Part shown: piece by piece, positions 7,171-16,338 of the stretch
Layout: each line of letters opens with the position of its first letter
Position numbering within the stretch: the stretch's first letter is position 1
Source of the DNA: Streptomyces fildesensis
GTDB lineage: Bacteria; Actinomycetota; Actinomycetes; Streptomycetales; Streptomycetaceae
Length of the DNA stretch: 64,000 nucleotides
Reading direction: 5' to 3'
NCBI RefSeq assembly: GCF_016107395.1
Contig: NZ_JAAIKO010000008.1
Span: 62,001 to 126,000, forward strand
Translations under genes and position numbers: made by a program
The notes under the pieces: generated by a model
What the model saw: the letters and a program-made list of their open reading frames with translations, nothing else
Database searches by the model: none
Told to the model about the DNA's origin: nothing

Positions 7171-10100
7171 TCAATCGAGTGGAGCATCGTCGTTGCGCTT
7201 GCCCCCCGAACGGGTGGTTCCGGCCCCCGCACCGGCGGTCACCGCGTTCTTCCCGGCTCCAGGGGTCTCGAATGACTCCAACGCCTCCAGGACGTCCTGG
7301 ACACGGGAGATCTCGGCATTGATGTCCTGTCGGCGGCGCACCAGGATCTCCAACTCGCGCTTCCCCTCGGTGACCGTACGCTCCGCCTCGGCACGGGCCT
7401 CCCCCTTGATCCGCTCGGCATCCCGCTCCGCGTCGGCCTTCTTCTGCTCGGCCTCCTTGAGCAGCCCCTCGGCCTTCTTCACGGCGGCGATCCGTACCTT
7501 GCTCGCCTCGGACGAGGCCATGGACTTGAGCTCCTCGGCCTTCGCCTCGGCCTCGGTGAGCTGCTCGGTGGCGGCCGCGACCAGCTTGTCGACCCGCTCG
7601 CCGGCTGTCCGCATCTGCTCGGAGGACTCCTTGCGGGCCCGCTCGTGCAGCTCCTCGACCTCGGTCTCGACGCGGTTGCGCAGTTCCTCGGTGCGTTCTC
7701 TTATCGACGTGGCGTCCCGGCGCGCCTCGCCGAGCAGGGTGTCCGCGTCCGTACGGGCCCGCTCGACCAGTCCGTTGCACTCCAGCGTCGCCTCGGCGAA
7801 GATCCGTTCGGCCTCGGTGCGGGCGGCACCGACCATCGTGTCGGACTGCTCCTCGGCGGCGGCGCCGATCCGAAGCGCCTCGGCCTGCGCCTTGGCGATC
7901 AGCTCGTCCGCCTGCTCGGCGGCCTCGCTGCGGCGGCGGTTGGCGTCCTCGCGGGCCTCGTCGCGGATCCGGTCGGCCTCCGCGCGGGTCGCCTCCGACT
8001 CGCGCTCGGCGGTGTCCAGGGCGTCCTTGGCCAGGATGCCGAGACGTTCGGCCTCCTCGCGGGCCTTCGTGATCAGCTGGTCGGCCTGGCCGGCAGCGTC
8101 GGTACGGCGGCGGTTGGCGTCGTCACGGGACTCCGTGCGCAGCCGCTCGGACTCGTCGATCGCCTCGGAAACGGTGCGTTCCGCCAGCGACTTGGCGGCG
8201 TCCGTCTCCTCCTTGGCGTCGCGGCGGACCCGCGCGGCGTCCTCGGCGGCCCGCTCCCGTTCGGAGTTGGCGTCCGCGTGCAGCCGGTCGGCCTCGCCCT
8301 GGGCCTCGGTACGCAGCCGGTCGGCGGCGTGCTCGGCGGCGGAGCGCAGTCCGGCGATCTCCTCGGCAGCCTGCTCGTGCAGATGCGCGACGGCGTCACG
8401 GACCTGCTGAGCGGTCTGCTCGGCGGCGGCGACCAGTTCGGTGGCACGCGATTCGGCCTCGGCGACCAGCCGGTCGGCCTCGACCCCGGCCTCCTGGACC
8501 CGGGTTCGGGCCGACGCGAGCAGCTCCTCGCTCTCGCGGCGGGCCTGGGCCCGCTCCTGATCGGCCTCGCCGCGCGCGGCCGCGAGCAGTTCCTCGGCCT
8601 CGCGGCGGCGGCGGGCCGCCTCCTCCTGGGCGGCGGCCAGCGCCTCGCCGGCCTCGGTGCCGGTCCGCTCGGCGGCCGCGGCGGCCTCCGAGCGCAGCCG
8701 GTCCGCGGTCTCCTGCGCCTCGGTGCGCAGCTGTTCGGCCTCGGTCGCGGCGTCGGTACGCAGCCGCACCGCGATCGTCTCGGCCTCGGCGCGGGTCTGC
8801 GACGCGTCGGCCGCGGCCTCGTCACGCAGCCGTACCGTTTCGGCCTCGGCCTGCTCCTGCAGGACCCGGACCCGCTCCGCTGTCTCGTTCCGCAGCCGTT
8901 CCGCCTCGTCGGCGGCCTCGCGGCGCAGCCGTTCGGCCTCGCCACGGGCGTCGCGCAGCGCCTGCTCGGCGGTGGTGACGCGCTGCTCGGCCTCCTCGCG
9001 CAGCCGCACCAGGTCCGCCTCGGCGTCGGCACGCAGCCGCAGCGCGGTCTGCTCGGCCTCGCCGCGCTGCCGCAGCGCGTCGGCCTCGGCGTCGTCCTTG
9101 ACCTGGCCGGCCTGCTGCTCGGCCTCGCCGCGCAGCGCGTCGGCCTCGGCGCGGGCCCGCTCCAGGGCCTCCTCGGCCTTCTTGTTCAGTGCGGAGGCAC
9201 GCTCGGTGGACTCGGCCCGCATCCGGTCGGACTCGGCGGACGCGCCCTGGCGCATCTCGTCGCCGTCCGCCTTCGCCTTGGCCAGCAGGCCCTCGGCGGT
9301 CCTGGCGGCCTCCTCGATCTGCTGGACGGCCTCACGGCGGGCCTCACCGCGGATCCGCTCGCCCTCGGCGACCGCGTCGGCCCGCAGCTGCTCGGCCTCG
9401 CCGCGCAGCCTGCGCGCCTCCTCCTGCAGCTCGACGGTCTTGGCCCGGTACTCCTCGGTGTCGTCCTGCGCGGCGCCGCGCAGCTCCTGAGCGGACGCCT
9501 CGGCCTGGCCGCGCAGCCGCTCGGCCTCCGCCTCGGCCTCGCCGCGGATGCGCTCGGCCTCCTCGGCGGCCGCCCGGGTGGTGGACTGGGCGTCCTGGGA
9601 CGCCTTCGTCAGCACCTCCTCGGCGCTCCTGGCCGCCTGGGCCAGCTGCGCCGCGGCGTCCTCGGACGCGGCGGACCGCGCCGTCTCCTGGGCCTCGGCC
9701 CTGACCCGCTCGGCCTCGGCGACCGCGTCGGCCCGGACCTGCTCGGCCTCGGCCTTGGCGGCCTCCGACTCCTTGGTCGCCTCCGTCACCATGCGGGCGA
9801 TCTCGGCGCGGGCGGTACGGGTGCGCTGCTCGTTCTCGGCCTCGGCGGTGGACAGCCGCTTCGAGGCGGCCGTGTTGGCCTCCTCGCGCAGCCGGTCGGC
9901 CTCGGCACGGGCCTCGCGCAGCGAATCGTCCGCCTCGCGCATCCGCTCCTGGGCGAGCCGGGTGAGCTCGGTGGCCTCCTGGCGGGCCGCGTCGGACTCG
10001 CTGAGGGTGGAGGTGCGCAGCTGCTCGGCCTGGCTGCTGGCTTCCTGCGCCTGGTTGGAGGCCGCGTTCAGCAGCCGTTCCGCATCGGTCCTGGCCCGCC

Positions 10101-10722
10101 GCAGCAACTGCTCGGCCTCGGACTTCGCGGACTCCGCCTCTGCGGTGAGCCGCTCGCGGGTCTGCTCGGCGATCCGGGTCGCCTCGGCGCGGGCGGCGGC
10201 GAGCGCCGCCTCGGACTCGGCGCGGGTCTCGTCCAGCAGCCGGCGGGCCTGGGACTCGCTGCGGGCCCGCAGCTGCTCGGCCCAGGCCACGTTCTCGTTG
10301 ACGTGGGTCTCGACGGTGGCCCGGCGCTCGCCCAGCTCCTCGTCGAGCTGACGGCGCCGGGCGACGGCCTCGGCATGCCATTCGGCCTCGAAGCGGGACT
10401 GGCGCTCGGCCTGTTCCTGCAGCAGGCGCTGGGTGGCGGCGCGCGCCTCGCGCAGCTCGCGCTCCGCGTCGGTGCGCAGCTGGTCCGCCTGGATCTGGGC
10501 GTTGCGCAGCAGCTGGTCGGCCTGGTGGCCGATGTTGTCGTAGGCCGGGCGGGCGGCGAGATTGCGGCGTGCCTCGTGAAGTTTGGCGCGCAGAACCTCG
10601 ACCTGGTAGCCCAGGTCGTCGGCGTGCTCGACGGCCTTACCCCGCTCGGTGCGAAGCCGCTCCATCTCAGCTTCGAACAGCGAGAGGTGATCGTCGGCCT
10701 CGTAGCGGTCGTTGCCCCGCAC
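7171..10722 (-). CDS. scy: Scy, long coiled-coil polar scaffold protein
   Basis: The product is about 1183 residues and almost entirely coiled coil: repeated Ala/Glu/Arg/Gln blocks such as EAERLRxEA recur throughout, with no membrane segment or enzymatic motif. Scy organises the polarisome at hyphal tips with DivIVA and FilP and influences branching. The family is known for a long-period coiled-coil repeat. The start VRGNDRYEADDHLSLFEAEMERLRTERGK (GTG 10722) matches the family beginning as I remember it. An open frame upstream to 10794 would add 24 atypical residues. The N-terminal 60 residues are the most conserved-looking part. The strong bias to Ala, Glu and Arg also creates long spurious frames on the opposite strand. 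Confidence 0.93.
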   Translation of the reverse strand: MRGNDRYEADDHLSLFEAEMERLRTERGKAVEHADDLGYQVEVLRAKLHEARRNLAARPAYDNIGHQADQLLRNAQIQADQLRTDAERELREARAATQRLLQEQAERQSRFEAEWHAEAVARRRQLDEELGERRATVETHVNENVAWAEQLRARSESQARRLLDETRAESEAALAAARAEATRIAEQTRERLTAEAESAKSEAEQLLRRARTDAERLLNAASNQAQEASSQAEQLRTSTLSESDAARQEATELTRLAQERMREADDSLREARAEADRLREEANTAASKRLSTAEAENEQRTRTARAEIARMVTEATKESEAAKAEAEQVRADAVAEAERVRAEAQETARSAASEDAAAQLAQAARSAEEVLTKASQDAQSTTRAAAEEAERIRGEAEAEAERLRGQAEASAQELRGAAQDDTEEYRAKTVELQEEARRLRGEAEQLRADAVAEGERIRGEARREAVQQIEEAARTAEGLLAKAKADGDEMRQGASAESDRMRAESTERASALNKKAEEALERARAEADALRGEAEQQAGQVKDDAEADALRQRGEAEQTALRLRADAEADLVRLREEAEQRVTTAEQALRDARGEAERLRREAADEAERLRNETAERVRVLQEQAEAETVRLRDEAAADASQTRAEAETIAVRLRTDAATEAEQLRTEAQETADRLRSEAAAAAERTGTEAGEALAAAQEEAARRRREAEELLAAARGEADQERAQARRESEELLASARTRVQEAGVEADRLVAEAESRATELVAAAEQTAQQVRDAVAHLHEQAAEEIAGLRSAAEHAADRLRTEAQGEADRLHADANSERERAAEDAARVRRDAKEETDAAKSLAERTVSEAIDESERLRTESRDDANRRRTDAAGQADQLITKAREEAERLGILAKDALDTAERESEATRAEADRIRDEAREDANRRRSEAAEQADELIAKAQAEALRIGAAAEEQSDTMVGAARTEAERIFAEATLECNGLVERARTDADTLLGEARRDATSIRERTEELRNRVETEVEELHERARKESSEQMRTAGERVDKLVAAATEQLTEAEAKAEELKSMASSEASKVRIAAVKKAEGLLKEAEQKKADAERDAERIKGEARAEAERTVTEGKRELEILVRRRQDINAEISRVQDVLEALESFETPGAGKNAVTAGAGAGTTRSGGKRNDDAPLD

Positions 10723-10897
10723 TCCGCGGTCCCATCCGTCCCCTGGCGTTCTCACCCGCCAACCGGGTGAGACTCTCCGGAGCCCTGTTCGCACAGAGCC
10801 CTACGGAGAAGTGTGTCTGATCCACGCCGTGGAGCGGGCCGGTACCCCACGCCCACCCGTCGGCTGGGCCACTCTACCGGCCCAAGGGGGGCTGGGG

Positions 10898-11326
10898 TCA
10901 GTGGTCCTTGGCGGCGGTGACCAGCTCGGTGAGGACACCATGGCAGTCCTTGGGGTGCAGGAACGTGATCCGTGACCCCATGGAGCCGATTCGCGGCTCT
11001 TCGTAGAGCACCCGGACGCCCTTCCCCGCGATGTCCGCGGCGTCGCCGTCCACGTCCGCGGTGCCGAAGGCGATGTGGTGCACGCCCTCGCCGTTCTTTG
11101 CCAGCCATTTGCCGACCGCGGAGTCCTCGCGGGTCGGTTCCAGGAGCTGGAGGTAGGAGGCGCCGCCGTCGGAGGTCTCGTTGATCTTGAGCATGGCCTC
11201 CCGTACGCCCTGCTCCTCGTTCACCTCGGAGTGGTGGACCTCGAAGCCGTACGTGGCGCGGTAGAACTCGACGGTGGCGTCGAGATCGAAGCACGCGATA
11301 CCGATGTGGTCGATGCGAGTCAGCAT
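10898..11326 (-). CDS. mce: Methylmalonyl-CoA epimerase
   Basis: The 142-residue protein is a glyoxalase/VOC-fold epimerase that interconverts (2R)- and (2S)-methylmalonyl-CoA. Metal ligand positions are visible as DHIGIA (H7), QLLEP in the middle, GVHHIAF (HH pair) and a Glu near the end (VLTEL). Length is normal. It sits upstream of scy on the same strand and diverges from the thiolase gene. With meaB and icmA nearby it marks this region as part of propionate, branched-chain and polyketide precursor metabolism. ATG 11326 is the only good start. Confidence 0.93.
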   Translation of the reverse strand: MLTRIDHIGIACFDLDATVEFYRATYGFEVHHSEVNEEQGVREAMLKINETSDGGASYLQLLEPTREDSAVGKWLAKNGEGVHHIAFGTADVDGDAADIAGKGVRVLYEEPRIGSMGSRITFLHPKDCHGVLTELVTAAKDH

Positions 11327-11468
11327 GGGAACAGTGCACCGCTACCTGACCCGGTAACGCAACGTGCGCGCGATCACACGTTCCGCCCGATGACCGCGCG
11401 CTTACCGCTCAGTACATTGACGGTAACCCTCGTTAACTTCTCTCTTCCTCTGCTGAAGGGGCCGCACC

Positions 11469-12665
11469 ATGAGCCAGCCACGTACGTCCGTGATCGTCGC
11501 AGGTGCCAGAACTCCCATGGGAAGGCTGCTCGGATCCTTGCGATCCTTTAGCGGCGCCGACCTCGGGGGCGTCGCGATCAAGGCGGCGCTGGACCGCGCG
11601 GGGATCGGCGGCGACCAGGTGCAGTACGTCATCATGGGCCAGGTGCTGCAGGCCGGCGCCGGCCAGATCCCGGCCCGCCAGGCCGCCGTCAAGGGCGGCA
11701 TCCCGATGAACGTCCCGGCCCTGACGATCAACAAGGTCTGCCTGTCCGGCCTCGACGCGATCGCCCTCGCCGACCAGCTGATCCGCGCCGGCGAGTTCGA
11801 CATCGTCGTCGCCGGCGGCCAGGAGTCGATGACCAACGCCCCGCACCTGCTGCCGAAGTCCCGTGAGGGCTACAAGTACGGCGCGATCGAGATGCTCGAC
11901 GCGATGGCGTACGACGGCCTCACCGACGCCTTCGAGAACATTCCGATGGGGGAGTCGACCGAGAAGCACAACACCCGCCTCGGCATCGGGCGTGCGGCCC
12001 AGGACGAGATCGCGGCCCAGTCCCACCAGCGCGCCGCCGCCGCGCAGAAGAACGGCCTGTTCGAGGCCGAGATCACCCCCGTCGAGATCCCGCAGCGCAA
12101 GGGCGAGCCGGTGATCTTCAGCCAGGACGAGGGCATCCGCGCCGAGACCACCACGGAATCGCTCGCCAAGCTCCGCCCCGCCTTCGCCAAGGACGGCACG
12201 ATCACCGCCGGCACCTCCTCACAGATCTCCGACGGCGCCGCCGCGGTGGTCGTCATGAGCAAGGCGAAGGCCGAGGAGCTGGGCCTGGAGTGGATCGCCG
12301 AGATCGGCGCGCACGGCAACGTCGCGGGCCCGGACAACTCGCTGCAGTCCCAGCCCTCCAACGCCATCGCGCACGCGCTGGCCAAGGACGGTCTGACCGT
12401 GCAGGATCTGGACCTGATCGAGATCAACGAGGCGTTCGCCGCGGTCGCCGTGCAGTCGATGAAGGACCTCGGCGTGACACCTGAAAAGGTGAACGTCAAC
12501 GGCGGTGCGATCGCCCTGGGTCACCCGATCGGGATGTCCGGGGCGCGGGTCGTCCTGCACCTCGCGCTGGAGCTCAAGCGGCGCGGCGGCGGAACGGGTG
12601 CCGCCGCGCTCTGCGGCGGAGGCGGCCAGGGCGACGCCCTGATCATCCGCGTCCCCGGCAAGTAG
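11469..12665 (+). CDS. Acetyl-CoA C-acetyltransferase (thiolase)
   Basis: The 398-residue enzyme has all thiolase catalytic residues: nucleophile C91 in [13 protein letters not shown] near residue 337, H352 in [11 protein letters not shown], and C382 in LCGGGGQG. It condenses two acetyl-CoA to acetoacetyl-CoA or runs in reverse in beta-oxidation. Acetoacetyl-CoA can feed the ethylmalonyl-CoA pathway or polyketide precursors, which suits the epimerase and mutase neighbours. ATG 11469 follows a GAAGGGG ribosome site. Twenty bases separate it from meaB, so the two are likely co-transcribed. Confidence 0.93.
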   Translation: MSQPRTSVIVAGARTPMGRLLGSLRSFSGADLGGVAIKAALDRAGIGGDQVQYVIMGQVLQAGAGQIPARQAAVKGGIPMNVPALTINKVCLSGLDAIALADQLIRAGEFDIVVAGGQESMTNAPHLLPKSREGYKYGAIEMLDAMAYDGLTDAFENIPMGESTEKHNTRLGIGRAAQDEIAAQSHQRAAAAQKNGLFEAEITPVEIPQRKGEPVIFSQDEGIRAETTTESLAKLRPAFAKDGTITAGTSSQISDGAAAVVVMSKAKAEELGLEWIAEIGAHGNVAGPDNSLQSQPSNAIAHALAKDGLTVQDLDLIEINEAFAAVAVQSMKDLGVTPEKVNVNGGAIALGHPIGMSGARVVLHLALELKRRGGGTGAAALCGGGGQGDALIIRVPGK

Positions 12666-12685
12666 TAACGAGAGACGGAGCACTG

Positions 12686-13642
12686 ATGGTGGACGTCGCC
12701 ACGCTGGTCGAGCAGGCGCGGGAGGGCAGGCCGCGGGCCGTGGCCCGGCTGATCTCGCTGGTGGAGGGGGCGTCCCCGCAGCTCCGGGAGGTGATGGCCG
12801 CGCTCGCGCCGCTGTCCGGCGGCGCGTACGTGGTCGGCCTGACGGGCTCGCCGGGCGTGGGCAAGTCCACCTCGACATCCGCGCTGGTCACCGCGTACCG
12901 CAAGCGCGGCAAGCGGGTCGGGGTGCTGGCGGTGGACCCGTCCTCGCCGTTCTCCGGCGGCGCGCTGCTCGGTGACCGGGTGCGGATGTCGGAGCACGCC
13001 TCCGACCCCGGCGTCTACATCCGCTCGATGGCGACCCGGGGCCACCTCGGGGGCCTCGCCTGGTCGGCGCCGCAGGCGATCCGGGTGCTCGACGCGGCCG
13101 GCTGCGAGGTGATCCTCGTCGAGACGGTGGGTGTCGGGCAGTCCGAGGTGGAGATCGCCGCCCAGGCGGACACCTGCGTGGTGCTGCTGGCGCCGGGCAT
13201 GGGCGACGGGATCCAGGCCGCGAAGGCCGGGATCCTGGAGATCGGCGACGTCTACGTGGTCAACAAGGCCGACCGGGACGGCGCCGACTCCACCGCGCGT
13301 GAGCTGAACCACATGCTCGGGCTGGGCGAGTCACGCGGCCCGGGGGACTGGCGGCCGCCGATCGTCAAGACCGTCGCGGCCCGCAGCGAGGGCATCGACG
13401 AGGTCGTCGAGGCCCTGGAGAAGCACCGCGCCTGGATGGAAGAGCACGGCGTCCTGGACGCCCGCCGCCGGCGCCGTGCCGCCAACGAGGTGGAGAACAT
13501 CGCCGTCACCGCCCTGCGCGAGCGAATCGGCGACCTGCACGGCGACCAGCGGCTCGACGCCCTGGCGGAACGGATCATCACGGGCCACCTGGATCCCTAC
13601 ACCGCGGCGGACGAACTGATCGAGAGCGTCACGCAGGCGTAG
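12686..13642 (+). CDS. meaB: MeaB-type G3E GTPase, chaperone of B12-dependent acyl-CoA mutase
   Basis: The 318-residue protein is a SIMIBI-class GTPase with P-loop GSPGVGKST (54-62), a DPSSPFSGGALLGDR motif typical of the ArgK/MeaB group, ETVGVGQSE switch and NKAD specificity motif. MeaB proteins load and protect adenosylcobalamin in methylmalonyl- or isobutyryl-CoA mutases; older annotation calls them LAO/AO transport ATPase. Its likely client in this window is the mutase at 29084-30784. It follows the thiolase gene closely, with GGAG before ATG 12686. The C-terminal arm (residues 260-318) used for dimerisation is present. Confidence 0.93.
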   Translation: MVDVATLVEQAREGRPRAVARLISLVEGASPQLREVMAALAPLSGGAYVVGLTGSPGVGKSTSTSALVTAYRKRGKRVGVLAVDPSSPFSGGALLGDRVRMSEHASDPGVYIRSMATRGHLGGLAWSAPQAIRVLDAAGCEVILVETVGVGQSEVEIAAQADTCVVLLAPGMGDGIQAAKAGILEIGDVYVVNKADRDGADSTARELNHMLGLGESRGPGDWRPPIVKTVAARSEGIDEVVEALEKHRAWMEEHGVLDARRRRRAANEVENIAVTALRERIGDLHGDQRLDALAERIITGHLDPYTAADELIESVTQA

Positions 13643-13721
13643 GCTCCCGCCGCCACCTCAGCGGGGCAGTGACGCGAGAGCCCGGCCCCGCCCGCAAACC
13701 CAGCCCGCCTCGGGCAGGAAA

Positions 13722-14198
13722 TCAACTGCGGCCGCGCGCCGAACGCAAGTGCTCCGCGATCGGCAGCAGCGCCTTGTGCAGCGCCGCCAGGTCCGCCGCC
13801 GGCAGCAGTCCGATGAAGTTCTCCCGGACCGACGCCACGTGATGCGGCGCGACCTTCCGCATCGTGTCCCAGCCGAGCTCCGTGAGCACGGCGTACAGCC
13901 CGCGCCGGTCGGACTCGCAGTTCTCCCGGCGGACCAGGCCGGTGCTCTCCATCCGGGTGACCTGGTGGGAGAGCCGGCTCTTGGACTGGAGAGTGACGCG
14001 TGCGAGATCGCTCATCCGCATGCGCCGGTCGTCGGACTCCGAGAGGTTGACCAGGATCTCGTAGTCGTTGTTGGTGAGGCCGAACGGCTGCAGGTCACGC
14101 TCCAGCTGGTGCATCAGCAGTCGGCTGACGTCGAGATGTGTGCGCCAGGCGCGCTGCTCGTCCTCGGTGAGCCACTTGGTGCCGTTCTCAGTCTCCAT
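13722..14198 (-). CDS. MarR family transcriptional regulator
   Basis: This 158-residue winged-helix protein contains the MarR core: LTNNDYEILVNLSESDDRRMRMSDLA, then the recognition region LQSKSRLSHQVTRMESTGLV and the wing ENCESDRRGLYAVLTELG. It converges with meaB and diverges from nothing close; the AIM24 genes follow upstream on the same strand. A short palindrome overlaps its own -10 element, suggesting self-control, and the ATG at 14198 lies where a leaderless transcript would begin. The ligand is unknown. Confidence 0.88.
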   Translation of the reverse strand: METENGTKWLTEDEQRAWRTHLDVSRLLMHQLERDLQPFGLTNNDYEILVNLSESDDRRMRMSDLARVTLQSKSRLSHQVTRMESTGLVRRENCESDRRGLYAVLTELGWDTMRKVAPHHVASVRENFIGLLPAADLAALHKALLPIAEHLRSARGRS

Positions 14199-14204
14199 GT
14201 GAAG

Positions 14205-14217
14205 ATTCTACATGTAG
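14205..14217 (-). promoter_or_regulatory. Leaderless marR promoter with overlapping palindrome
   Basis: On the minus strand TAGAAT (14210-14205) is a good -10, and only six bases separate it from the A of the marR ATG at 14198, so the transcript is probably leaderless. The palindrome CTACATGTAG (14208-14217) overlaps the -10 and would suit autorepression by the MarR dimer. The -35 is poor. Confidence 0.45.
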
Positions 14218-14253
14218 TTGAAAACCGTACGAACGGCCCCCGTAGTCAACCGG

Positions 14254-15051
14254 TCACAGCCCGAAGCGCCGCTGCAGATCGCCCAGCTGACCGGGCAGCC
14301 GCGGCACCTGTCCCTGCTGGCCGCCCGGCGCCCCCGGCACGCCCGCGCCCGGCACGCCGGGCCCGGCGGAGGCCGGCACGCCGCCGGTCGCCGTCTCCGG
14401 CATCAGGACCTCGGTGGACTGCAGCAGCACCTGACCGGCCCCGACGAACTCGAACTGGTGCTCCTCGCCCGACGTCCCGCCGATCCCGGTCAGCGCCCGC
14501 AGGCCGCCCAGGACGCCGCGCATGTAGCCGTGGTCGTAGTGGTGGCAGGGGGAGGGGCAGTCCGCCCAGCCGACCAGCGCCTGCGGGTCCACCCGGATCG
14601 GCGGCTCCACGAAGTGCACGGCCCCGTTCGAGGCGGCGACGAACTTGCCGGTCCCGATCAGGGTGAGGAAGCCGGGGATGATCGACTGCTTGAGCGCCAG
14701 GCCCGGCTGGAAGGCCAGCAGGTTGCCCGACCGGATGGTCAGGTTGCCGTTCTCCAGGTCGAACGAGTTGACGTCGTACGCGCGGTCCGCGAGCAGCAGC
14801 TTGCCCTGGCCCTCGGCGACCACCCAGTCCGCGGCGTGCAGCGGCGAGTGGAAGTTGGTGGCGACCAGCCGGTCGAGCCGGCCGTGGCCGATGCCGTGGA
14901 AGTCGATCTGCCCGTAATAGGCGATCATCTTCCCCTTCTGCAGGAACCACTGCCCCTTGAGCTCGACGCTGAACGCGTACGGGTTGACGTTGTCGTCCAC
15001 CGGCAGCGTGTGCGGATCATGAATGACGGGCCCACCGGCCATCGCGGTCAC
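14254..15051 (-). CDS. AIM24 family protein, paralog 3 of 3
   Basis: The 265-residue protein consists of an AIM24 (TIGR00266-like) beta-sandwich, the fold related to TerD/tryptophan RNA-binding attenuator-like proteins, with no enzymatic motif. Blocks shared with its neighbours include a QKGKMIAYYGQIDFHG-type start, a GKLLLADRAYDV segment and EEHQFEFVGAGQVLLQST near the end. A Gly/Pro/Ala/Gln tail follows. ATG 15051 overlaps the stop of paralog 2 by four bases. The bacterial function is unknown; the yeast namesake affects mitochondrial inner-membrane organisation. Confidence 0.85.
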   Translation of the reverse strand: MTAMAGGPVIHDPHTLPVDDNVNPYAFSVELKGQWFLQKGKMIAYYGQIDFHGIGHGRLDRLVATNFHSPLHAADWVVAEGQGKLLLADRAYDVNSFDLENGNLTIRSGNLLAFQPGLALKQSIIPGFLTLIGTGKFVAASNGAVHFVEPPIRVDPQALVGWADCPSPCHHYDHGYMRGVLGGLRALTGIGGTSGEEHQFEFVGAGQVLLQSTEVLMPETATGGVPASAGPGVPGAGVPGAPGGQQGQVPRLPGQLGDLQRRFGL

Positions 15052-15698
15052 AGCTTGTCCTCCGACGCCTGTACGTACACCGTGCCCTGGCCCGACAGTT
15101 CCAGCTGGAACGCCTCGCCCGAGCCCCGTCCGACCATGTCCCGCCAGCCCAGTGCCGTGGACAGCTTGTTGCGTACGTCGCCGCGGTGCGCGACGTACGC
15201 CTGCGGGTCGACGTGCACCGGGCCCTGGTGGGTGATCGGCAACTCGATGACGCCGCCGTGCGCCATGACGGCTACCGAGCCCTTGCCCTGCAGCGTGGTG
15301 GTGAACAGCCCCTGGCCGGTGACCTGGCCGCGGATCACGCCCATGACGCCGCCCTGCGAGCCCATGAACATCGTGGACTGCTGCAGCGTGCCGTCGAAGG
15401 CCAGCAGCCGGTCCGCCTCGACGTAGAGCGTCTCGCCGCTCAGGTCGATGGTGTGGATGTGGTGGCCGCCGTGCCCGAACATCACCGAACCCTGGCCCTC
15501 GACGGTCATCAGCGGCGTCGCCTCGTTGGCGACCCGCCGGCCGATCATCGAGGCGATACCGCCCTGGCCGCCCTGGATGTTCGGCGTGAACGACACCTCG
15601 CCGCGGTAGGCGAGCATCGCGCCGCGCTGGCTGAACAGCCGCTGGCCGGGCAGGATCTGCGCCTCGACCATCTTGGAATTGATCTTGGTGAACGGCAC
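15048..15698 (-). CDS. AIM24 family protein, paralog 2 of 3
   Basis: The 216-residue AIM24 protein runs from VPFTKINSKMVEAQILPGQRLFSQRGAMLAYRG to VQASEDKL and shows the family beta-strand pattern, including GEAFQLELSGQGTVYVQAS close to its C-terminus. GTG 15698 shares one base with the stop of paralog 1 (TAGTG), which fixes the start. A much longer open frame continues upstream, but it runs through the preceding gene in another frame. It is part of a tightly coupled run of three paralogs. The function is unknown. Confidence 0.85.
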   Translation of the reverse strand: MPFTKINSKMVEAQILPGQRLFSQRGAMLAYRGEVSFTPNIQGGQGGIASMIGRRVANEATPLMTVEGQGSVMFGHGGHHIHTIDLSGETLYVEADRLLAFDGTLQQSTMFMGSQGGVMGVIRGQVTGQGLFTTTLQGKGSVAVMAHGGVIELPITHQGPVHVDPQAYVAHRGDVRNKLSTALGWRDMVGRGSGEAFQLELSGQGTVYVQASEDKL

Positions 15699-16336
15699 TA
15701 GAGCTGTCCCCCGATCGTGTTGCGCTCGCTGGGCTGCACGTAGACCAGCCCCTCGCCCTCGAAACGGATCTGGAAACTCTCCCCGGATCCCTCGCCCATC
15801 ACCGTCCGCCAGCTGATGCCGGTCTGGAAGTGCTGCTGCAGATTGCCGGTGTGCGCCACGTACGCGCCCGGGTCGACCTGCAGCGGCATGCCCGCCGAGA
15901 CCCGCAGCACGATCGCCGGACCGTCCGAGGTGATCGCGGCCTGGCCGACGCCCTCGACGGTCGTGGTGAACAGGCCGTTGCCCTGGCTCGCGCCGCGCAG
16001 CCCGGTGAAGGTGGTGCCGGTGCGCAGCCCGGGGTCGGTCGCCAGCAGGTTGCTGGCCTCGACGTAGAGCTTCTCCCCGTTCAGCCGCACCAGGTTGATC
16101 TCGCTCGCACGGTCGGCGAAGTAGCACGTGCCGTGCCCCTTCACCTCCATGACCTCCATGGATTCGCCGGTGAGCCGGCGGGTCACCATGCCGCGGATCC
16201 CCTCACCGCCCCCGGACATCTTTTTGAACGCCATCTGGCCGTCGTAGGCCACCATCGCGCCGTTCTTCGCCTTGACGGCGTCGCCGGTCATCTCCACGGC
16301 GAGTACTTTGCTGCCCTGCAATCGGAACATGGCCAC
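15698..16336 (-). CDS. AIM24 family protein, paralog 1 of 3
   Basis: This 212-residue AIM24 protein (MAMFRLQGSKVLAVEMTGDAVKAKNGAMVAYDGQMAFKK at its start; GESFQIRFEGEGLVYVQPSERN near the end) is the first of three paralogs. It starts two bases after the DUF2127 gene stop, so all four genes likely form one transcript. The glycine-rich segments around GEGIRGMVTRRLTGE correspond to loops seen in the other copies. No signal peptide or membrane segment is evident, so it is probably cytosolic or membrane-peripheral. Confidence 0.85.
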   Translation of the reverse strand: MAMFRLQGSKVLAVEMTGDAVKAKNGAMVAYDGQMAFKKMSGGGEGIRGMVTRRLTGESMEVMEVKGHGTCYFADRASEINLVRLNGEKLYVEASNLLATDPGLRTGTTFTGLRGASQGNGLFTTTVEGVGQAAITSDGPAIVLRVSAGMPLQVDPGAYVAHTGNLQQHFQTGISWRTVMGEGSGESFQIRFEGEGLVYVQPSERNTIGGQL

Positions 16337-16338
16337 GG

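Noticed and set aside
7645..10770. Open frame of 1041 codons on the plus strand opposite scy
   Set aside because: It is a Leu/Gly/Val-rich mirror of the scy coiled-coil codons, with no ribosome site or recognisable domain.
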